The position numbers and the translations under genes were made by a program. From positions 806,001 to 870,000 of the forward strand of contig SJRY01000228.1 of the NCBI GenBank assembly GCA_011319805.1: a stretch of 64,000 nucleotides of DNA. Direction: 5' to 3'. This DNA comes from Macrocybe gigantea. Its lineage: Eukaryota; Basidiomycota; Agaricomycetes; Agaricales; Callistosporiaceae. The notes under the pieces are model-generated. The model worked only from the letters and a program-made list of their open reading frames with translations, searched no databases and was not told the origin of the DNA. Positions 1 through 10,608 of the stretch are shown piece after piece; positions within the stretch are counted from its first letter, which is position 1; every line of letters begins with the position of its first letter.

Positions 1-1068
1 TTTAATTCGCCATTTCAGCGTTTTCAGCATGAAATCGAAGTATGGGCCCAATTGGACCATCCTAATATTCTACCTTTTTACGGCATTGTCACTAACCTGG
101 GTCAGAATATCCAAATGGTAAGTCTGGCAATGTTTGTGTGCACTTATGAAGCTGATGGGTGACAGGTATCGCCTTGGCAAGAAAATGGAAACGTTCTCGA
201 GTAAGTGTATGACCATTTAGCTGCATGTCTGCCTATACTTGATTTTAATTTTGCTTTTAGCTACACTAAGCATCATCCTGGAGCATCGAAAATCCATTTA
301 GTAAGCCTGAACAGAGATTTGGTACTGTTGAAGATTCGCTGATGGATGTTAGTTGGCTGGCGCAGCATCGGGGCTTGAATATCTTCATTCCCGTAACATA
401 GTCCACGGCAATGGTGCGCGTCTCACTGTTCCAGAACGTGCCTCTCACCGACTTTTTTGGCTCGTAGTGCGATGTGTAGGCAACCTTGATTGATTTACTT
501 TTTTGCATCTGATTGGCTCTGTCTTGTAGACGAACATATTGGTCTCTGCCTCTGTAAGATTTCCTTACGATACTTCCTCCACCCGAGCCTATGAAGCCGT
601 CATCAGGGCGAATCGTGTATATGCGATTTCGGGATGTCCAAAATCATCGAGGAAGTGACGGAAAAGAGTGCTTCGGCAACACTGACAACTTCGGGAAGCG
701 CCCGGTGGCTCGCCCCAGAGCTCATCAATGGCGCCATATCATCTCCTACCAAACAGTCCGATGTCTACTCGTTTGGGATGGCGATTCTAGAACTCCTTAC
801 GGGAGAAAAACCTTTTGCGCATCGCAAGCGTGACGCGGCTGTCATAGTCGACATAGTGGTGCATAAGCAGATGCCCGCCAGACCCGACAAGCCAGAGGTG
901 TCCTGCTGGTTGAACGACAAGCTCTGGTCACTGTTACGGCAGTGTTGGCGGCCGGAAGCCAATTCGCGGCCAACCATGTCGTACATTGCTCAGTCACTGA
1001 GGAAATACGTTTTACAACCCACTACCTCCACGCTTACACACAACCCTGATGCCATGGACACTACGTAA
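1..1068 (+). CDS. Tyrosine-kinase-like protein kinase, 5' end outside window
   Basis: This is the 3' part of a protein kinase gene; the N-lobe beginning lies before base 1. Reading opens with a kinase helix-C-like segment ending in HPNILPFYGIV, then short introns start near 118 and 203. A catalytic-loop exon (about 350-411) reads YLHSRNIVHGN, the next exon holds TNILVSAS, and the last exon (from about 603) carries DFGMSK, ARWLAPEL and SDVYSFGMAILELLTG. These are subdomains VI-XI of the TKL-like kinases that are greatly expanded in Agaricomycetes. The tail after the kinase fold is only about 40 residues, and the stop is at 1066-1068. The expected catalytic Asp of HGD/HRD reads Asn (HGN). The exon junction after HGN fits poorly with any standard donor, so activity is uncertain. 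The kinase family is secure; the substrate and role are unknown. Confidence 0.8.
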
Positions 1069-1258
1069 CGCCATTGACTTGATTTTAGACTTGTGCTTAT
1101 GAACTTACGAATTTGCGGAGTGCGGAACATGTGTCAATTAAGGTAATACGAGCTAGTACGCCATGCATAGGTGTTCCAAAATGACTTATTTATACAAGAC
1201 AGCAAAATAGGTGAAACCAAGTATAGAAGAAAATCGAGACAATCCGACATGTACACCA

Positions 1259-2170
1259 TCAACCAGACTTGTTGGCACTGTCCTGACCATCACTGCGTGT
1301 ATGCCCTATGTGGCCAACCTCACCAGGTCCGCCAACAGCAGGATGTCGACCTGGATATGGAATGACCATGTACTGACTTAGGCCATCATGCCGAGGCATT
1401 ACAAATTGAGGGAAGACTTGATGGCCGTACTGTGTAACAAAGGTGGGGTAGAATTGATGAGGGGATAAGAGGAATGATCTCCATCTGTATTGGGATGAGT
1501 CGGGATAGGGATTGGCTGAGGAACAGGTGTTATGTATTGAGGATACATGTGCCCGTTCTCGCCGGATTTGAGAATCGGAGGTGTTGCATACTGACCGTAG
1601 TAGCCTGGGGGAAGGCTGGACAGATATGTGCCGATCAGTGGCGGGCCACTTGAGGGTGGTGGGAGTGAGTTTGAGACAGGCACGCCCTGCTGGGAGGACA
1701 CGTCGTTTTGTTCGACGTTGCTGCCTGCGCGATCTCAAAAAAGATTAGAGACAAAGACGACGTCACTCCACGCGTTTTTGCGGCTGACGGAGGAAGAGGA
1801 GGGATATTGAGCGAGACACACCTTTTCCATCGCGCTTCTTGTACGGACCACGCTTAATCCCCTTCTTCCTCTCCTTCCTCTGAGAATCGACGCATTCTTC
1901 AGAGATACCATATTTAACACAGCGGAGACAAGGCCTGGCGTCGTCACATTTTTTGCATGCCTTTTGGCAGTTGGTACATGCGTTTTTGACTTGTCTGCGC
2001 TTTGAACGGAGTGGTTGAGGAGGGACAAGACTGAGGCCGGCTGAGAAAGGGTACATGTGCATCGGGTAAGCCACAGAATGCACAGTCATGGCGGATTGCC
2101 CGGAGCTATTTCCGGGGGAGTCGAGAGGATTGTCTGGGTCGAGGGCCTTGCCATCGGAGGTGGTGGCCAT
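1259..2170 (-). CDS. Zn(II)2Cys6 transcription factor
   Basis: Nuclear DNA-binding regulator. Exon 1 (2170-1822) encodes a short N-tail and a binuclear zinc cluster, CTNCQKACKKCDDARPCLRC. It is followed by a basic arm with RKERKKGIKRGPYKKRDGKG, which is the linker/DNA-contact region. A 97-nt intron (1821-1725) leads to a Pro/Ser/Tyr-rich exon 2. Read literally, exon 2 stops at 1399. One frame over, the reading continues as a coherent Gln/Tyr/Pro-rich tail (FYPTFVTQYGHQVFPQFVMP) to a stop at 1259. The two frames join cleanly if one C is missing from the C4 run at 1461-1464 (plus-strand GGGG). I therefore give the longer extent. No fungal-specific middle homology domain is visible, so this is a short, N-terminal zinc-cluster protein. 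Target genes are unknown. The gene is divergent from the DYRK kinase. Confidence 0.8.
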
Positions 2171-2655
2171 GAGCTGGACGTCGAACGATGCTAGACTCAG
2201 AGACAGAAGGGGCGTTTATGTGTGGGAGAGGCAAGGACAGCTGACATAACCTTTGACGGAGCCTACTCCGTGGGGCGAGGCGTGCAGCTCGACGGCGTCG
2301 TGCTTTGCAGCGTTCCTCAGCTGGGGCTGTGTGGGCAGAGTGGACGGGGGCTGTCTACAAGAAGGCGTGTTGGGTGTCGTGGACGGCAGCAGGATGCATG
2401 ACCGCGGGAACGAGGTCGCTCACATTGCACAGCGGACGGGCTGTAATCTACATATGGGATACAGGAGTACAGATATACGATGACGCTGGGCGCTGGTGGC
2501 GGACGCCCGACGGACGGCGAGGACGTCGAGCTGACTGCTGCTGGAGGGGAGCGGCGATGGACTGGGAATGCCACAGACCAAACAATACCAAACTATCGAC
2601 ATGAGGACTTGCTTAGAGCCAGCTCGTCCTCGCTCTTTCTCTCGAGTCCGCGCAG
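2171..2655. promoter_or_regulatory. Divergent intergenic region, regulator/DYRK kinase
   Basis: About 485 bp separate the start codons of the zinc-cluster gene (-) and the DYRK kinase (+). The stretch is GC-rich with many CG-containing trinucleotides and contains no ORF with recognisable protein features. It presumably holds both promoters and 5' leaders. No individual site is convincing. Confidence 0.5.
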
Positions 2656-5600
2656 ATGCTCCCTGGTAATGCCCAGCTCCTCAAGAAGGACCGTCCTCCA
2701 GCTCTAGATATCCCCAACAATGATACCACGGCGCTCATCGTAGAGGTATGTCGCCCTCGTCCTCCTTGACGCCCATCAACCCTCATTTTCTTCTTTCCAA
2801 AAGCACCCAACAGTCCACGTCTCTACCGTCGACCAGGACCCTCAACCAGACCAGGACCTCTCCTTATCGCGTCCGACGTCCACCACGTCGTCCCTCGATC
2901 CGTACTATTTCGGTATTCGCTCTCCCTCTGACTCCCCCGTCCCGCCACTCCCCACGGGCCCCATCCCTGCTGCAATCACTCCAGATCACTCCCCTCCCCA
3001 GGAGCCCGTCACCCCCGCTCGAGATCCTGCGGCTATCGACAGGAGGGGTCTTGTTGGCGTCGGCGAACTTACAACGCCGCGCTGGACGCGCGCCGAGAAA
3101 TCTGCCGATCAAAACCAGGACCAAGATCCCGCGTTCCCCTCCTCAATCTCTGAGGAATATCAGGTCGTCATTCCCGAAGACGTCATCGAAGATGAGCCAG
3201 ATAGCCCTTGGACCATCGAAGCCGTTGATTCGGAGTCTTCGGAAAAGGATGATGTATGTCCGACCCTACTCCTTTTTATAATCACCCCCTCATCTTGCCT
3301 TCAACAGGTTCTGGACGTCAAAATTCCTTCTAGGCCCTTGCGGACGCGTCCGTCGGTCGCTGATGAGAGTGGCGGGGAGGAAATTCTGTATCCGCGCAAG
3401 GCCGTTTCACCAGTGCCAGACCTTCCAACGCAATCTCAGGCTCTGACAGAGGTTTCTCCCCCTGACCCTCTTCCTCAGACCGATCCGTCTTCTCCATCAG
3501 GAGGTCCCAGCCCGACTCTTTCTCCTCCTAGTTCATTTTCTCAGTCAACTAGAAGGGCCAAGAAGCGCACATCAGACGAGTTTGAGATGGACCAATTCGG
3601 AACCCTGACCTCCAAGCGCGCCTCAGCCTCTGCCTTAGCCAAGTCAAAGGATGAAAAAATTGAAAAGGGCTCGGTTCGAAAGCATCGCAGTCTCAACGTG
3701 AGCACTTCTTCTGCTGGCTCTTTGTCCAAGGCCAAGGAGCGTCGAAGGGAAAGTGTCGGCTTGACGGTCAGCAGCGGTGCCAAGGCCTCTCCTGCGTCCA
3801 CCAAGGTTCCCGACAGGCATATCAGGCAATCGTCGGCCGGTCTCACACCGTCCAACACGGATGGCTTCGCCCAGCGGCGTGTACATACTACGGATTTCTC
3901 CCATTTACCACCATCCCCTTCATCTTCATCCATTCGGCAGTTTCTGCGACATACAGCGAGCTCTGGTAGCTCACAGACGCCCCCTTTGAGCACATCGGCC
4001 TCCAAGGAGGGGTCTTCAATAGCTCATTCAGGTTCTAATGTCGCGCATTCTTTACTTCGCGGTACTCAAGAAGGCTGGTCTGGTCTTGATGATGAAGCAA
4101 CTGCGGAGGCATTGCGAAAATTAGATGGCGTAAGTGGCAAAGCCGCCCGCGCAAGGGCGAGCATCGGCAGTTTCGGGCGACCTTCAAGCTCAAGCCGGCC
4201 TAGTACTCCAGCAGGAAAAGTTCCTGGTCAATGGGAAGGTGTAGGTTCGGAGTCTAGCAAGATTAAACGTATTAGGGATAGTCTTTCCGCAACTAGAGAC
4301 AAGGAAGATCAGCACACCGTTTCAAACGCCAACTCAGCAACTGCCGACTATCTCACAGATATGATTCTGTCCACTGCGCCTCTGACTAGTAGCGACGAGC
4401 ATTCCAGCGGCGTGCCGATCACGGACAAGACTCCCAAGAAACTGACATCGACCACTACCCGTTCAAGCATGACACCGAAACGCGGTTCCACATCGTCTAC
4501 AACGTACATGAGCACTCCAAGCTCGAGAGATTCCGCATCCTTGTCTGCTGCCACAAGTGTCACGTCTGTCTCTGCGACTTCGGGCCGCATTTCTGGCGGT
4601 AAGATCAGGAGAAACAGCGCAGGAAGTGACATATCTAGCGCACACTCGAATGATGCGATTTTACACAAAGACCGTGTCGCCTCCTTGGCTCTGACCGGCG
4701 AGGCACTCGACGATGGTGTAGTTCCGCCTGTTCCTCCACTTCCCAAAGACTTTTCAAACTATCGATCTCCGCCTTCCACGTCCTCAGGAGTAGCTTTTCC
4801 TTCATCGTCCGTTCCTGAGGATAAGGAGAAGCAACTGAGCAATGAAGCTGAGCTGAGTCGAGCGACTGCTGTCGAGGTTTCATCTACGACCAGTGCTCCT
4901 CCTTCAGCATCTTCAGTCTCTCAAGCCCGTCGTGCCAGTCAACATTACCCCTCGGAACATACCAGCATGCATTCTGCTCCAGAGTCCTCTCCGGCTGTTA
5001 CAAAGACGCCTTCCAAGAAATGGAGTTTCTCCAGCGCCCTGAACCTCAAAATATCTGGCTCACCTTCTACATCTGGTCAAAAGTCGGGTTTTCCTCTCAG
5101 TCCTCGAGCTGTCACTTTTGGTCAACAGCTGCGCAAATCCATCTCAAGGGAACATGGCGTATCGGCCTCTGGTACCTCGTCCAAATATCATTGGGATCCT
5201 AAGCAACCGGATGCAATGATATCGGCTGGCTCGCTCGGCTCTTTTTCCTCTGTCGGTTCCATTCGGTCACCTGTTCCCGCCGTTATTCCGCCCAAGACAC
5301 CGGACAGGGTTGGAGTTCCCAGCCGCAGCGGTACAAATTCTAGCGCAAGCACGACCAATACAACCTCCGCATTGTCCGCTCCTCAGGCCGGACCGCTGAG
5401 TCCTGGAGCTTCCATCCGCAGGAACCAGTCAAAGCGTCTGACGCCGTCCTCTATCCCTTTCTTTCGTCGTTCTTCGTCGCAGTCGATGCAACTGCCCCTT
5501 CCGCCAAGTATGGGGAAACCTTCTTCTCCAACACTGCTATCTACGCAATCGGTTCAACACCGTCAAAAGTCCTCTGCGTCTCCCTCTAAGGATCAGTATG

Positions 5601-8600
5601 ATTCAGCTGCGTCGACATCCGCTCCTGGTTCATCTAGCCATAGGAAGTCGTCAATGTTAAGTCTTGGCCTGCCTTCTCTGTTGAAAGGCTCGAGTTCGCG
5701 CAGAAGTCTACACAGTGATTCCAAAGAGTCGTCTCGCGAAGCACTGAAGGCCAAAGATTCAATCAAAGAGGTGGAAAGGGACAGAACGAGGCTCGAAAAG
5801 GCTGAGAAGGAGAAACAGAAGAAGGATGAGAAGGACAGAAGTGAAAGCCGGATTTCTGTCTTGATCGGTGGTCGGAAACGTGGCAAGGTGTGTTTTGAAG
5901 TTACTATCGCTATTCTTTCTTCTCAGCCATCCCCTTTTCTTGCCCTGTCAGACGCTTTCATCCACGGAGCCTAAGAGGCCCAAATCGCCCGTAAGCATGC
6001 CACCGATGCAAATGTCTGCTTTAGAGCCGGCCACGGCACAGCGCGTTGCACGTTTAAAGCCTTCAACTTCAGGTTCGACTTCTACAGTCCAATCGGCGGC
6101 CACTCGCACGGTTTCATCATCGCGATTGATGTCACAGACTGTTAGCTCTTTGCAGAAACAGTCAGATGCATCCCTTCGTAGCAGAACGCAACTTCCAACT
6201 ATAGCTGGTTCCCCATCAGTAGTGACAAACGGAACAGCGAGCACGCAGACGTTGAAAGAGTCGATCAAAGAGCCCAAGGAATCTCCTTTGTCATCCTTGA
6301 ATACGGCTCTAGGCTATCCAAAAGAAACACCGACAAAAATTCCTCGTATCTCAAGCAGGACCTCGACAACGGCATCGCCTCCCTTGAAGAATTCAGGTTC
6401 CTCTCTTAGCACAAGAAGAATGAGCGTCAATGTTTCCGGATTGGCTACATCTTCTCGGAGATCTTCACCCTCCAACGTGTCTGCAACTGAGTTTGGAGTG
6501 AAGGAAAATGGCGATACTGTCACCCCAAAAACTGTCCGTAGTGTTCGTTCCCCAGTCGCCGCGCAGTATATTGATCTTTTTCTGCAGGTATCCGCCACTG
6601 CAACGACATCCTTAACGAATCTAAATCGTAAGACAAACAGGGATTCTATGACCTTTGGAGGACTGCGCAAGGCATCCGCGAGTTCCGTCGCTTCGACATC
6701 AACACCTGCTGTCCCGCACGAAACGTCCCATCATCGTTTCTCGGCTTTGTCGCCTTCCAGAGGACTGAAGCTGCTGAGCCCAAAGATATCCTTGTCGTCT
6801 CGGACATCGCATTCTGCATCATCGCAGAATGTCCATCATGCCACGAGATCATCGTCATCGAGCAGACAATCGCTTTCGACTCCGTCTCCGGTTCCAAGCT
6901 CTGTCGATGAGGACGAAATTCTCGGCGATGAAGAGATGATGCATTACATCAAGCGACAACACGCTAAGAAATTGGCAAATGGGGCTAACCAGCATGAGCT
7001 TGATGAGTTGCTGCGCTTCCCGGAACCTAGCCCTCCAACGCCTCCCATGTCGCCACCCAGTAAGTGACATTTAATCATCTCCCATTAGTTTTGCTCAAAA
7101 TTTTTGCAGGTGTTCTTAAGAGTCAGTCACAGCATTTGTCTGGTTACGAGCGGAAAGAGATTCTGGACTATCCTTCTGTCTACTATATTGGGTCAGGCAG
7201 CAAGAAAAAAAAGGCCACTCTCGACGCCAGCGCAAACAACTATGGCTATGACGACGACCGCGGAGATTACTTGGTTGTGCATCAGGATCACCTTGGATAT
7301 CGTTATCAGATTCTAGACACCCTTGGCAAAGGTTCATTCGGTCAAGTTCTGCAATGTCGGGATCATCGCACTGGTGAAGCCGTTGCAATAAAGATCATAC
7401 GCAATAAGAAGCGATTCCATCACCAAGCGCTAGTGGAAATCAAAATCTTAGACAGTTTGCGCAAATGGGTTGGTCTCTTCCTTGGTACATAGTCAAAACA
7501 TCATTCATCGTCTCCCCTAGGACGACGAAGATAAACACCACGTCATCAAAATGACAGAGTACTTTTATTTCCGAAATCATCTCTGCATTGCGATGGAACT
7601 GCTCAGCATCAACCTGTACGAACTGATCAAAGCCAACGGATTCGTTGGATTCACCACCGCCTTGATACGCCGTTTCACGAACCAGATGCTCATGTCGTTG
7701 TGCCTGATGCGAGATCACCGCATAGTTCATTGCGACTTGAAGCCCGAGGTATGCGGTCATTGCGCACGCCGTTGCTTCTTTTGACAGGCCTTTAGAATGT
7801 TCTTCTGCGACACCCCGCCAAGAGTGCCATCAAAGTCATCGATTTTGGTAGCAGCTGTTTTGAGAACGAGAAAAGTATGTACCTATCTTCGTGTCTCGCG
7901 GACCAACGTTGAACATTCTTCTTTGCTCACAGTATATACCTACATTCAAAGTCGATTTTATCGGTCCCCGGAGGTCATCCTTGGCATGAACTATCATATG
8001 GCTATTGACATGTGGAGCCTGGGGTGCATTTTGGCCGAACTCTACACCGGCTTCCCCATCTTTCCGGGTGAAAACGAACAAGAGCAGCTCTCTTGCATTA
8101 TGGAAGTCCTTGGTATACCGGACAAGGAATTCGTGAACCGTAGTTCGCGCAAGAAGCTTTTTTTCGGTACGTCCGCTGTGGTTTCTTCTCGTTCGTTACT
8201 CTGACATATGGCCAGACCCCAGTGGAACTCCTCGGGCGTTTGTCAATTCCAAAGGGAGGAGGCGCAGACCTGGGACGAAGACGCTTGCGCAAGTTTTGAG
8301 ATGTAACGACGAAGACTTCGTGGACTTCATTGCGAAATGTCTTGTATGGGATCCAGACAGGCGCTTGAAGCCGGCATCTGCTTTGCGCCACCCTTTCATC
8401 ACTGCGGGACGCAAGCCGAAGCCCTCTTCTTCGATTTCGAAACCGTCCTCAAGCCTACTTGGTAGTCGCAGCAAACAATTGACGGAGACTCCTAAGAAGT
8501 CTTTAATTAGCGCACCCACTCCTCTGACTGCGCGCTCTTCGCGGACAGCAGTTACGGCGACGGGCCCCACTACTCCAAGCAGCTCCCATGCGTCAACCTT

Positions 8601-8752
8601 AGGGTCGTCCACCAGACCCTACCGCACATCTCAGGCTCAAGGGCTCGCATCGTATCACTCCAGCCGAACGTTGAACGGAGTTACAGTAAGTCATGAGAAC
8701 AACTTTTATTGTATTGAGCTAATCCAATGATCAGTCCTCCGTTACCAAATAA
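2656..8752 (+). CDS. DYRK-family protein kinase with very long N-terminal extension (Pom1/DYRK2-like)
   Basis: Ten exons can be joined in frame: 2656-2745, 2804-3253, 3308-5887, 5952-7059, 7110-7468, 7521-7748, 7796-7874, 7933-8166, 8216-8685 and 8735-8752. They give about 1871 residues. Residues 1 to about 1410 are Ser/Thr/Pro-rich and look disordered. Then comes a DYRK-homology segment ([20 protein letters not shown]), followed by the kinase domain at roughly 1474-1770. The domain has [30 protein letters not shown] and the activation loop [13 protein letters not shown], whose YxY tyrosine is autophosphorylated in DYRKs. A Ser-rich tail of about 100 residues follows. DYRK kinases phosphorylate Ser/Thr sites and control polarity, cell size and the cell cycle in fungi. 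All catalytic residues are present. The start is the first ATG that keeps the acidic exon-2 reading frame. Convergent with the mitochondrial kinase gene, 184 bp away. Confidence 0.92.
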
Positions 8753-8936
8753 CTGATATCTCCGACTGACGTCCTTGATGCTGAATTCCTCGTAACTATT
8801 GGATGGAATCAACTTTTCCTTTTTTTTTCGTTTTGAGCCGGTCCATGATACCCTCAGTCCGCTATGTATTCAATTCCAATCTGCTCTTATCACGCTGTCT
8901 TTTACGTTGCACATTCTCATAATTCATAACCATAAG

Positions 8937-10467
8937 CTAAATAGTAGAATCGACGGCCTCGTCCAAGCATCTTAGTTTCAAAAAAACGTCCGACCCTAAC
9001 GAGTTGGGATGCAGAGTTAGCGCTTCATAAGTTACACACGGTGCCATTGTCTCACCCCATCCTTCTAATGACTTCAGGTCCAGCGATCCACCAAAATATC
9101 TGGCTCAGCACGTCGATCAGAATGCTGTTCAGAGATATATGATCCTGCTCACTTTGCGTATAATCTGCTCATAGGCAGTCCGTAACCCAAACCTGCGATC
9201 GTGCCCATACCAGTTTCGAGGCCTTTGCCTGTGATTTCGCTGAAAAGATTGCCTCCAGCAGAGTTGGCGCCGTCGCCAATCGCTGCACTGCCCCCGACAT
9301 ATTGGGCCGCATAAGGCCCACCTTCATCACCGTCCTCTGCACCTCTTCCCGCTGTAGTGAACGCATACGAGAATATGCGCGCCATGTTGGCCTGCGAGAC
9401 GCCTCCGCCCTGATCACGGATCCGGATCGAGAAGAACGTGGGCTGAGCCGAGTCGAACACTTGCGAGGGGTTAGGAGGCGACAGGGTTATGGTCACCGCA
9501 GGCAGAAAACGAGAAGACGCCCTTGAGTGGTGCTCTACGGTCGCGCGAAAAGAATTTTTCAATATCTCTGTCAAGATGTACTCTAGATGCACTGGAACGT
9601 AGCTGTAAGGGTTCAGCATCGCCTCAGTTCAAGTCGAGAAAGACACGCACGCAAACGTGGCGTCGATGTGCCCGTCGAGCGAGACAGGCGGACTGCTGCC
9701 TAGAGTGGCCTCGCAGAGTTCCGACACGTATGAAGCACACATGTTAACCATCGACCTGACCGAACAATGCTCATCGACCACCCCGACGTGACTTGTGTTC
9801 AGGTTCGGGTTCTCCAAAGCATGAGACAGCGCGATATGTTGTTCAGCGATGAGTCGAACAGAAATACGATTCCTGATCGCACCGTCCAGGAAATCGCTGA
9901 TCTGCGTGGGGGACATGTATCGCGCGCACTCCTGAAACCTGACATGAGGAATAGTTTTAGATGCATCGGTTGAAATAGGGGAGGGGATCATTCACACCCT
10001 TTCGCCAACGTTGGGATATCGTTGACATGGCCTTGCAAGAGCGACTCCAGCTTCTGCACGAATTTAGCGTTCTCCTCGATGGTCGCGACAAAAGGATAGG
10101 TGGCAAGGAGCCGAAAGCTTTCTCTATATGTGTTGAGTGCCTTGGCCACGTACGGGTTAGTGCCCACGATAAAGGGGAGAGACTCCAAAGACCGGATCCG
10201 AGTGGCCAACCTGCGAGGGATCTCGGAGAGGGCATAGTTGACGGAGTTGAGGACGGACTCTGGTGTGAGAGGGCGACCGAAGGAGAGCAGCGTGGAGAGA
10301 TTGAGCGGGCGGGGAGGGGTCGCCGAGACGTAGTCTGCGAGCAGCTCGACGAGCTCCGGCGACGGCAGTTGTGGGGCACGACGATGGTAAGAACGGGGGC
10401 GACGGGCGAGCTGAACCGCTCCTGCTCCTCGTCGACACAGACTCATGGTGGTGAACGGTGGGCGCAT
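8937..10467 (-). CDS. Mitochondrial pyruvate/branched-chain 2-oxoacid dehydrogenase kinase
   Basis: Five exons (10467-9998, 9938-9651, 9602-9153, 9099-9056, 8995-8937) give 436 residues, the usual size of the family. The enzyme phosphorylates and inactivates the E1alpha subunit of a mitochondrial 2-oxoacid dehydrogenase complex. The N-terminus is Arg/Ser-rich, like a targeting peptide. It is followed by the BCDHK/PDK helical domain (LTPESVLNSVNYALSEIPRRL, positions about 60-160) and a GHKL ATPase domain. That domain shows the N-box ILTEILKNSFRA, the G1 box RDQGGGVS, IFSYAFTT and the G2-like GLGYGLPMSRLYAKYFGG. The C-terminal segment WGSDVFLKL closes it. Pyruvate versus branched-chain specificity cannot be settled from sequence alone. 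A second in-frame ATG at 10446 could also serve as the start. Confidence 0.9.
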
Positions 10468-10608
10468 GTGTGCATGCTCACATTGAATGGAGACGACGGC
10501 GACGAATGGTGCTCAGGATCCGCCCGGTCATCTCACAGCAGTCCAAACAGTCACAAGTGATGATCATGATCAGAATTATAAAACAAAAAGAAGATACATT
10601 CTGTCCAT

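Noticed and set aside
8941..9000. A7 run in the last PDK exon as another indel candidate
   Set aside because: The frame is continuous as written (WGSDVFLKL to the stop), so no correction is needed.
10027..10560. 177-aa plus-strand ORF opposite the mitochondrial kinase N-terminus
   Set aside because: The minus strand carries the conserved kinase exon with a targeting peptide; the plus frame has no features of its own.
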